A stretch of DNA of 64,000 nt from Escarpia spicata (Eukaryota > Annelida > Polychaeta > Sabellida > Siboglinidae). The position numbers were made by a program, and so were the translations under genes. The stretch lies in assembly GCA_963995525.1 (NCBI GenBank), contig OZ023218.1:47679741-47743740 (forward strand), given 5' to 3'. Of the stretch, positions 50,101 through 62,100 are shown in pieces (positions within the stretch are counted from its first letter, which is position 1; each line of letters opens with the position of its first letter). The notes beneath the pieces were generated by a model, which was not told the origin of the DNA, did not search any database, and saw only the letters and a list, made by a program, of their open reading frames with translations.

Positions 50101-53100
50101 TAGAAAAAAAAATTTTGGACCAGCGGCTACCTTTAAGGAAGCATGGAAATGGTATGGAATTTTATAGTTGCTCAAGTATACAAACCGTGTTATGACCTGT
50201 GTTGCCATCGTGACCTTTGTTGTCATTGTGACCCGTGTTGTCACCGCCACCCGTGTTGTCACCGCCACCCGTGTTGTCACCGTCACCCGTGTAGTCACCT
50301 TCACCCGTGTTGTCACCTTCACCCGTGTTGTCACCTTCACCCGTGTTGTCACCTTCATACGTGTTGTCACCTTCACCCGTGTTGTCACCTTCACCCGTGT
50401 TGTCACCTTCACCCGTGTTGTCACCTTGATACATGTTGTCACCATCACCTGTGTTGTCACCCGTGTTGTCACCCGTGTTGTCACCGTCACCCGTGTTGTC
50501 ACCTTCACCCATGTTGTCACCACCACCCGTGTTGTTACCGTTACCCGTGTTGTCACCGTCACCCGTGTTGTCACCGTTGCGTATGTTGTCACCGTCGCGT
50601 ATGTTCCAGGTGGCCAGGTGAGCACAGTGTCGTGGGATCACTTCTTTGTTTCCCTCAACCACTATTACATGAGCCTGCGTCAGGAGGCACCCATGAGTGC
50701 TGAAATGATCCACCTCTACCGACATTATACCAAGGGCATCACCCCCCAGGAGGTCGACGGTCTCACTGCGGTCCTCAAGCTCATCCGCACGATCGCAGAA
50801 CAGGTGAGGCTCTGTCTCATCCACAGCTCCACCGGCCCTTAGCTAAAAATAATGTTTTTGCCTGTGTTGAATTAATCAGATCTGTGCCTTTTAGAGTGCT
50901 AATTGCTTTGTGAGGAAGCCATTCATGTCAACCACAGCCATTATTGGTGGCCAGTTTAGTTTTTTCACTGACAAACCAGTGTCATTTGAGCCATTTATTT
51001 ACTTGAAACTGATCCATTCTATTTGTTTCTCTACCAGCTGTGCCAGTGATTGTCATTAATGTGGGCCTCTAGATTTTGAATTATTAGTTAATCCAGCAGC
51101 TAGATGTCCTTCTCAAAATACAACCAGTCTTATCAGCTGTAATTACACCAGTCATCTGCCAGTCTTGAAGAAGAACGCAGACTGGTCTCTGGCTAAGTCC
51201 CTGTACAGTCTCCATCAATAACTAATTGAGCTACTGTGTGCGAGTGGGGGTATGTTAATGTTTCCTCCCAGTTGTCTTCCTTGACCGGTACCAAAGTTAG
51301 GGATTAATCTACAACCCTTTGGAAGAAAAGTATCGCCCTTAGTTGCTTTTACAAATTCCCCGTTGGTTAAGGGTTCCTACCGGTCTAAGGGTTCCTACCA
51401 GTCTAAGGGCTCCAAACGGTTCCTACCTGTCTAAAAGTTCGTACCGGTCTAAAGGTTCCTACCTGTCTAAGGGTTCCTACCTGTCTAAGGGTTCCTACCT
51501 GTCTAATGGTTCCGACTGGTATAAGGGTTCCTACCGGTCTAAGGGTTCCTACTGGTCTAAGGGTTCCTACCGGTCTAAGGGTTCCTACCAGTCTAAGGGT
51601 TCCTACCGGTCTACGGGTTCCTACCGGTTTAAAGATTCCTACCTGTCTAAGGCTTCCTACCGGTCTAAGGGTTCCTACCGGTCTAAGGGTACCTCACCTA
51701 AACAAATGAAAATTTATCATTCGTAATGTGTTTTCTACAATTGATCAGTTGGTGATGTTTTTGTAAATTTGTGTCGGCACAAAAAACTTCAAATTTACGT
51801 CAAACATTTACAGATACTCCAGGAAAGCGTCTTTTGTATGTATGTTGCAACTCCCGGAGGATGGGCATTTTTACTAGTAATGGTAATAGACTTCAATACT
51901 ATTGGTTAACTTGTTATAATTCTTGGATCCAGTATCTGACATCACAATCCTAATTATGCACCTGACAACCGTCAAACTTCACCCATGCTTACATGTATAT
52001 ATATTACGTTAATAAGGCGGCATGACATCTGCCAAGTCTGCTGTTCTCACATATAGTCAAACCTTGCTAGTTGACCTAAGTAATACAACTACCTCACAAA
52101 TAAGGTCACCCTAGGATAGTCTCAGATTATGTCCTGCTAATAAGGTCACCTCGCTATTCAGGTCACTTTGGCGCAGTCCCAAGGGTGGCCTTAATAGTGA
52201 GGTGCCCCTGTAGTTTTCTCATATAAATAACTTTGTTCTTTCATTCGAGGCCAGCTTTTCAAACAAAATATACTGGGATGTCTAGTTTAGTAAGCTTGTT
52301 GAACCACGATGCAAGGTACAAGGTGGCGTAATGGATCCATCCGATAGACTTATTCTCGCTGTGTTGATGTTAGGACGAGACGGCACGCGTTGCACTCTGT
52401 GAGAACCAACAGTGGCTCATCCTGGTGGTGCTGCTTGGACTCGTCGGCTGCAGCGTTCCAGCGCAACTCAAGGCCGACCTTCTCCTGACCTTGGCCGCAC
52501 TCGCCAAGACGCCCGAGATTGCCGCAAATCTGTGGCACTCACTAGAGGTCGCTCAGGTCAGTCGACTACAAAACTCAATTTCACAATTTTGTAACTTAAT
52601 ACCCACTTTGTTCTGGCGGGTCACGTGTTGCTTTAGAAACTTATGTTTAATACCAAGTAAAACGTACCTCCTTGTTTTGACTTTGACAACCAAAGAATGG
52701 TTCAGTTTTACACTGAAAAGGCCACAAAAGCTCAGTCAGTCCGTGTAAAAATTAACTTAACTCTCTTCAATATGAATGTACCAGAGTCTTACCCACCAAC
52801 ATCTGGAGTAAATCGTGTTTATTTGTTTCAGTTGGTCCCTACCGTGCTGTCAACTTCTATCCGTCAGCCAGGCGGTATGCAGGTGTGTAGCACATATCTG
52901 GCTTTGGTTTCATTGCATAATTAAGGGCAAATAACCAATGTCAACTCACTTTTCATGTGTATTTTTGTTTTATATTGCTCTACTTGGAAATATTGCGTTC
53001 AGTGACAACTATGGTAATTTTGTGTGATATTTTGGATATGTGATATTTATCCAAAATGTTCATGTTCACAGACAGCAGAATTTACACAGATGAAACAACA

Positions 53101-56100
53101 TATGTTCTGCCATTTAGGTCAGGATTCTAAATAATGAATCATTTTTAAAAACTAGAACAAGCAAAAAATGCAAAAAAAATTTCACTAAAGTCGGGTACAA
53201 CTGCCCATGTCGGTGGCAATAAATCAGCTTCACTTTAAAAGATGGCCAATGACCAACAATATTACAAAATCTGTTTTCCATTCTAAACCTGTTGCTATGG
53301 TTACAGGTTGAGGTAGACGAAGTGGAAGCGAGGAACGAGGAGTTTCCAATGACTCGCGCATTCCTTCAGCTAATGGACACGCTCACGGATAGCCCAGTCC
53401 CGGCGGGGTTAGGGGTGGGGCTACGCGCCCCTGGGTTTCAGCCCTACCTTGAATTCCTTCGCGAACACATCCTTCTGAAGTTCAACACGAGAGAATACAA
53501 AGACAAAGGTGAAAAGGTTAGTCAGGTTCAAAGTCATTTTATATATATATAATGATATTTACATACTATTTCAGTGTTTCCCCTGGTATATAACAAGCGA
53601 GGCGGGCCACCTCGCCGTTTTTCTATGCAGCATCGACCAAAATATGCCGAAATTGCCGCCTCGTACTATTTCATACGCCCATTTTTTTGGTTCTTTCACG
53701 GTATATTCAGCGTCGGCGAGCGGCGCGTAATGACACCACAAAGTCACTTATATTCCTGCAAAATCACAGATTTGTAGCAACATCGTTTAGCAGCCATTGA
53801 ACAACGTGAAAGATATCACTTGTCAGCTGTCCAATCACTGAACATTCCTGCGGGATCCCCGGTGTCTCAAATGGTGACACCTTGCATAGTTTCGACATAC
53901 TAGAAATTTATACATTCATGTAAAATGGCGCCCAAATGGTAATTTGCGTTTTGGTTTATGACGGTGGTGGGAGTGAAAACCGTGCAGGCTGATGGCACTA
54001 CGTCACTTGTCGACACTTGTGTCGAATCCGGACTCTTGAAGCCCAAATAAAAACCGTGCATCCTAATCCTACTCACTAGTCGGCATTTGTATCGAATCCG
54101 GACTCTGTTGAAGCTCAAATAGCGACCCGGTTTGCGCTAGTCTGTGCCGCTGTGGCCGTGCGTTACCGCACAGCGTGCATAAAAAGAGATATATAGCAGT
54201 GTATGTTGATACAAACCGGGGCGCTATTTATGCCTCAAATGGATGTAAGACGCAATATTCTTAAAGGTAAATATGCCTAGGATAATGTTGAATGATAAAA
54301 CTACAGTGTATGTCACTGAGGTATCAAAGTTAAGCAAAACTCAAGCGGCAAAATCAATGACAAAGTGGGTCCGGATTTGACGCAAATGCCCACAACTTTG
54401 TCTTAGTCTATTCAACTAATGTTCTATGCGACTTTGTTTTAGCAAAATAAGGAATGTGATTCGTGAGATATCTTTTTGCTAAATATATACATATTCCGAT
54501 AAAGTTGTGCAAAAAAACTTTTGGGAAAGTTGATTTGTGTGAAATAGTTACGAATATAAACCACCGAAGTTCACATCTCATAAAAAATGCCTACTACCCA
54601 AAACCGTGTATACTAACGGGTTATCAATAACTTGGGTTAGACAATGATATGTTTGCCCAGCAATTGGATGTACTAAACAACTTATACTGTTTTTATAAAA
54701 AGGACACAATTTGAGAAACATTCTTGCCATTAATAGAAACATACTTTTGTGGCATTCCAGAAATAACTGTTTAATTAATTGTATAGCATTCTATTCTACA
54801 CCATAACCAAGTACCAGTGGTCAAGTGGAAACCACACCTCTACTGAGCACCAGTGGTCAAGTGGAAACCACACCTCTACTGAGTAGCAGTGGTAAAATGG
54901 AAACCACACCTCAACATGATGAAACAATCATGATTACTGACTTTTATCAATCATGATTACTACATTTACAAGTAGTGTCTTGTTATTTTATATCTTCCCC
55001 TCTATAGTCAAGAGTAAAGGTTAAAACATACCTCAGAATGCACCATTTTAAAGCTAGTTTAAACAAAATTCCGACCCCCCTAGCAATGCTTCGCACCTGC
55101 GGCACTCGCATACCCCACCCCTACCACCTCACCCCATCATTTCACCCACGGGAACACACTGCTATTTGTGTACTTTTTTCCCTTTTGTATGGGATTTTAA
55201 TAATGTGTTCATCCTGTTCTGTTGAATAGAGTAATCACATGAATATGTTGAATGTAGTTTTATTGGCTTACTGTTTATTTTTATAACCTGGTTATCATGT
55301 TTATTAAACATTTTAAGTATTTAACATGAGGAATTAACAGTTGTTGTTCTTCATGGTACCCTTGTTCCGGGGTGGGATTCAGGTCCTTTACTGCAACAAA
55401 ATAAACATGAAAAACATTCTGTAATACTACATTAAATGTACTTAGTAATAAAAGAAAAAGTAGAAAAAAGATCATATAACTGTTAACAAAATAAATATAC
55501 TACGATATTCTAAAAACTACTTTAAATATATCCATTTATACAAGTTACACTAAAAAAACTGACCACAAAGCATTAAAATATACATCTAACGAATGCACAC
55601 AAAAAGTTGCCATCAGTGAGTAATTAAGAAGCTTGTTTAAAGAAGTGAATTTGTTTACACTCAAAGATAACAATAAACGTGAGTTGAGTCGTATATAAGA
55701 ATGTTTACTCTTCCAGTGGGAGGTGTGCAGTGGCGTGCTGAGTCGTATATAAGAATGTTTACTCTTCCAGTGGGAGGTGTGCAGTGGCGTGCTGAGTCGT
55801 ATACAAGAATGTTTACTCTTCCAGTGGGAGGTGTGCAGTGTCGTGCTGAGTCGTATATAAGAATGTTTACTCTTCCAGTGGGAGGTGTGCAGTGTCGTGC
55901 TGAGTCGTATATAAGAATGTTTACTCTTCCAGTGGGAGGTGTGCAGTGGCGTGCTAAGTCGTATACAAGAATGTTTACTCTTCCAGTGGGAGGTGTGCAG
56001 TGGCGTGCTGAGTCGTATATAAGAATGTTTACTCTTCCAGTGGGAGGTGTGCAGTGGCGTGCTGAGTCGTATACAAGAATGTTTACTCTTCCAGTGGGAG

Positions 56101-59100
56101 GTGTGCAGTGGCGTGCTGAGTCGTATATAAGAATGTTTACTCTTCCAGTGGGAGGTGTGCAGTGGCGTGCTGAGTCGTATATAAGAATGTTTACTCTTCC
56201 AGTGGGAGGTGTGCAGTGGCGTGCTGAGTCGTATATAAGAATGTTTACTCTTCAAGTGGGAGGTGTGCAGTGTCGTGCTGAGTCGTATATAAGAATGTTT
56301 ACTCTTCCAGTGGGAGGTGTGCAGTGGCGTGCTGAGTGGTATATAAGAATGTTTTCTCTTCCAGTGGGAGGTGTGCAGTGGCGTGCTTGCCATCTTTTAC
56401 AAACTGCTCCAGCAGCATGAGACGGCCCCCGAAGACTTTCTCGAGCAGAGGGTCGAAGTTCACGGAGAGGGTAGCGCCCTCGCCAACAAACCCCCCGGAC
56501 ATGTACTCATGGTGCACATGCTCAACAACACCCCGATGCTCCAGATGGTATCTACACAGTATCTATATTATTAAACAATATGGTTATCTGTCTGTTTGTC
56601 TGTCTGTGGACACATGTCTCTGTTAGTTTTGTATGTGTTGGGTTGAAATTGTGTGTATAATATAGTGGGCCCATTGGGGTGGTTCGTAGATTGAGATTTT
56701 TTTCAAAATTTATCCAGGGTGTCACAATTTTAAAATGGCACTTATCACTGTCAGTTTTGCATGAATGTGGCTGAAATTGTGTGTGTGATCTAGCGGACCC
56801 ACTGGGGTCGTTCGTAGATTTAGATTGTTTCGAAATTCATCCAGGGCAGTGGGGATCTCGGGGGGGGTAACATACATATGATGCCTTTTTTCCCTAAGCA
56901 ACGCTGAATAACTCAGCTAGTATCATAAATTTATAAAAGAACAAGTAAATACTGTACATAGCTCGTACACTGCATATTCCTAAATTTTGTATACAATATA
57001 TTACAATATAAAATATATAATTATAACATTTAAATAAATGAATAGAAGAAGTGATATATAAAAGTCTCTGTGGATTGAATATGAATACATTTATGTCACA
57101 TTACTGAAGCATGTACAGGTATGTGTGTGTGACTGGTGTCTTTGAGTTGTGGTCGTGTCAACTGTTATTAATGTAATTTATTTTATGCAAGCAACAACAC
57201 AAAGTCCAATATAGTGATGAAAAAAGGCCAAATGAATGACGTTTATTTATTAACGTGATAAGAGAGAAATGTGGGCTCGACATCCCAAGGCCAGGCCTGT
57301 GACTGAGCTCATACTAGTCTCCTGTACCTCAGGTTGACAGAGCCCACATTTCGGCACATAAAACAAGCAGTATTGGTATACATGATATCATATATCAAAC
57401 AATGTCATTACTGCTAAAATCACCATAGACCTACTGCACAGTATAATACTAGCCAAGCACACCAGTCAACCACACCAAATCTAAAACCAACACTACCCGC
57501 TGACGCATTACACTATATATAACTGAGGCTAAATCTTAAAAGTTGGGTCGATTATGCTTGTCCTACCTATCTAAAATCATCAGTGGAAGAGAAGCGAGCT
57601 GTCTCCGCATCAAAACCCCATGAACACATTGTCCACCTGAACTAAGAAAATGGGGAAAGCATTGAGATATGCTGACGACCCCTCTTCTACTAATGATGCA
57701 CGTGTTATTAAGGCTAAACTCTAAAGAAGTGGGCGGGATGGGAGGGACGCAAAACTCTCAACCGAATAGTCTGCTCTCTCGAACCAAAGTGGCCGACTTC
57801 TCCCAGCACGCGCTACAACTACGCGCTACTACTATGCGCTAATTGGTCCTTTGCGCCCACGGCTAAGCTGAATTAGCATATAATTAGAATAATCCATTGG
57901 GCCAATCATCACTTGTCTGCTTTTACATTTTATTTTGAAAAGATACCAGTTTTGTTTTAATTTATTTTTATGATGAAATAATTTTTTTCTCAATCAAACT
58001 AATAGTAACAATCTCATTTTAAATGCAATATGTAATTCTTCATGATACTTCCCACAGAACTACCCCACTATCCTCACAATTTATAAAATTAACTGGTTAC
58101 CATGAGCTGAAGATATTGGCACTAAAGACCATATGTTATTATTGGCTGTTGTAGATTCTATACATCATCGATGAAGCGACACGTCTGTTGGATCGTTATA
58201 CTGCCTTCCCTGGTCAGTACAAACATGTCTCTATCTCCCCAATTCACCTATATTCTGGGGTTCTTGAGTATAGCCATCTCAGTAGACGATTTATACATCC
58301 GCATATAAGCAAAAGGTTACCAGAACACTGTAAAGTCTGCTAATTTAGGTGGACCTTTATATATATATATATATATATTTTTTTTTTCTACTGAGTTGGA
58401 ATGTGGTGTGACATTGATAACAATTAAATTACAATGGTGGATTCAACAGTGAAGGTTGGCCTTGGAAATCGCTGTCACAATGTCAGATGCTGCTAAAAAG
58501 GCGGCTGTATACTAATGAGGGCATGTACGCTTAATGGGATGAATATGGTAGTCTGTGATTGATTTGTGAGCAATCATTGATACCTGGCTATAGACAGTGG
58601 TGGGTATAAATGAATGAGTAATTTTCGCACAGTATTTGATGGAACAAATCTGCCCGGGGATGAAGTGACATGTGTTTTGAGCAGTTGTATGAACTGGATA
58701 CAACATTATATAAAACTTACGTTTACTGCTCCAGGCAAGAAGCACCTGGAGAGGTCAGCACTGCTGTGCATCAAGCTCGTTGAGATGACATTGGAGAAAC
58801 AGGAGGGCTTCCTCAAGGCGCTGAGAGTGAGTGGAACAGCCACCATGGTGTCTCAGATGGACAAACTGCTGCTGGCCATCAACCCCCGCAGCAACAAACC
58901 CAGCCACCTCGTTAACATCACAAAGTAAGAATCACCACATTGAGTTAACTGATGCAACGTATATTACAATCGCTATTTTTGTCGATTTTAATGTGCGAGA
59001 ATAAAGATTTTATTATGCGTTATAGACAAGAGCAGTGTGACAGTACAGGAGCTAAACCTCATCCCAGGAAGGGCAGACATGTATTTTTAATGTCATTTTG

Positions 59101-62100
59101 ATGTCAGTTAATATGTTTCTGTTTATGATATAAATTGCAATTGCATCTTGTGTGTAAAAGTTAACACCCGACACTTCTGTTTAGTAATTGTGTGAACTTT
59201 CTGATAAATCAGTGTCGTGCTTAGGTTAATTTTTTCAAGCAATATAATTACAACTGCTTGGTAGTGTGTGCACGTATGTTAAATCTCAATATACATGTAT
59301 CATTAAACTCACCTTTATTGACAAGGTTATTATTCACATGCGTGTAAACTGTTTTAAACAAAACCACTACCGTGACATGATTCAGAACAGGAAATTGGGA
59401 ATTGCTGTTCAAAGTCAAATAGTTTACTCAAACAAATCAAACATGAAGAATGCACAATTAAATATACAAATTAAATATACAAAGCAAATTAATGAAAAGT
59501 TTGAAAGGAGAAACATTGAAGTAAAAATACTTTTGAAGTCATGTTACTCCTTTGCTGATATGTTACAGCAGCTTGTCTCACTACTTTAGTTTCATAAGTG
59601 ATATATATATGTGGCTGTCATAAACGATATACATGTGGCTCTCTACTTTGGTAGATTAATATTACACCGTACATCGCGACATTAAGGATGCATACAATAA
59701 TTATCAAGTAACTGTTTTCTGTAACGTGCTATAAAACGGTGCAGTGAACGAATCTTACTAAAGCTGACATGCAACGAATTCCACAATTTGGTTCCGTAGA
59801 CAATTAGTGACATGGACCTTCTATTGGTTGGTGCACGGATACATACAAACTGATTTTGTGTTCGTGTGCAGGGCTTGTTAACATTCATAACAAATAACCG
59901 TTGAATGTTCAACGATTAATTTTATGAACTTTATACATTAATATTAATATTCTAAATGATACCAAATAGGTAAACTTTAAGAAACATGCTTTGTTGAAGA
60001 GTGGTGTTGTGTGGTCTCATCACTGTGCGTTGTGCATAAGCCATGTCACCATTTTTGCAACATAAATGTATGCAAATTTGCAGGATACGTGTTGCCTCAT
60101 ACACAATACAATAAATACGAAAAAAACATAGTGGAATACAGCTTGTACAAACTATGGCGATCAAGTACTTTGCTGCACCTGAATATGACATCAACACTTA
60201 TTAATAGTTTTCATTTTACTCGACTGATTTGGTCTTTCCAACTTAACGATTCTTCGATAAGCACGCCTAGAAATATTGTAACTTGTACTCTTAATATCTA
60301 GATTTTTTTTATACCATGCAATTGTGCCTGACCAGAAAATAACATATAGTTGGTTTTGGCAATGTTCATAGACTGTTAATTACACACATCATTTATTACA
60401 TGTACAAATGTGTCATTGTACCTGTCAGATATGTGATGTACAACGACTGGCTGCCGGAGCATGCTCTAGTCGCTGTACGCATCCTGCACGCCGTGTGCCA
60501 GTCTACACTTGTACAGCCCAAGATTGTCAGCATTCTCACAGATGATGAGGTAACTACTGGGACAGTAAAACAGTTTTTTGCATTTCCCTGTGTAGGATCT
60601 TTTACTTGCCCTGACATGGACACCAGGTAGACCGAACCATTAGCTCTTAGTATCCCTTTCGATAAACAGGCAAAGTGGTATGAATGTAACAAAACAAAAT
60701 TTGCTGAAGAACTAAAACTATTCATGACCTATGTATACATGTTTGGACGTCAATGAACAAGATTTAGGGGCCAAATGATTTGCAGATGGAGTCGTAAAAT
60801 AAAATGTTTTTGGCCACTTAACATAAGATTGCATAAATTATTGATCTATGTGATGTACCACAGCAAAGTGAGTATTTAACTGTGAAACTGAGGTTTGTGG
60901 ATTCCATGTATCATGAGCTATAAAACGATGCTTCATTTGTTGAAATTTCTTCAATAGTTTTTGATTTATTGCTAAAATTGAAGCAAACTTTAAAAAAATG
61001 ATATTTTGATAAACTTTTGTTGTATATTGTTTTTTATTCTGTGGGTTTGTAAAAGCATTTGATTAGTTTTGAATTGTTTGTCAAGGAGAATCAAATGGAC
61101 AATGTAGGATGAAGTTGTAAGATGTGCATTTCTGTCAGAATCACAAAATTGATGGAACAAAACCTGGACAGTTATTTATGACTTGTGTCTAGAATAGATC
61201 TCTGCACTTTAATACCTGTTTTGCTGTGGTGGGTTTCATATTTGGTGTAATGTTGTTTGCGTGTGACTGATTGGTTGCCAGACGACCTGCCCGGAGCTGC
61301 TGCATGGGTTTGTGGAGTGTCTGGAGTGTGAGGACCCTGAAGACTTGGACACTGAGGACGACCTCCTGGGTGGGTGCAACACATGGTAGTTTTCTATGGC
61401 TGCCCCCGCACTGTGGAACAATATACCCCTTTTTATTTGCCAGGGTTCATCAACAGATGCATTCAAGAGACAGCTAAAGATGTACTTGTTTTGCAAGGCA
61501 TTTTAGAAGAGTTTTAGTTGCAATTTTTTTTATAGATTTTTATTGTATACTTGATCATTTTTGTATGTGTTTATTTTACAGACGCTTTATAATTTATGTA
61601 TCTTAGACATTTAGTTTGCTGCATATTTGTTTAGAAATTCACAGTTTTTATTGTTGAAATTTTTTATGTGTGACATGTTTTAATGAAGTTGTGAAGCTCC
61701 TTTGAGCAGTTTAGGCTGAAAAAGGGTGCTGTAAATGTTAATATTATTATAGTCACCCCAGGAATGAGCCATTCTCCAGCACTCACACTCGGCTCAGTTG
61801 TTCCCGTCTTTCCCTGTGTGTCTGCAGTGAGGCTGGTCTTGATATTGGTTGTCTATTTCTGTTTTCTTCCCCCCCCCCCACTGATCTTGCTCTGCCATCT
61901 CCACCCCCCTCTATCTTACACTCCTCTCCCAATCCATCCAAATCTCTACAAAATCATATTGCAGTCTTGGTCGACCTTGTGTAATTATATAATAATAACA
62001 CAATGCCAGAAGCCAAACACAGGGGTGCATCAAAATAACAGTTGGTCAGTCTTGATATCAATAAGCAGTATGATGCAATTTTACAGAATTGTATCCTGGC

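Noticed and set aside
50059..50842. Frames of 186-224 codons with VTRVVT/CCHLHP repeats
   Set aside because: 18-bp minisatellite read in several frames; only 50610-50803 is coding.
53572..54300. hAT transposon beginning cagtgtttcccc
   Set aside because: Left end resembles hAT but no inverted partner or target duplication found.
55545..56420. 239-codon + and 282-codon - frames
   Set aside because: By-products of the 54-bp period. The real protein uses a different frame from 56365 on.
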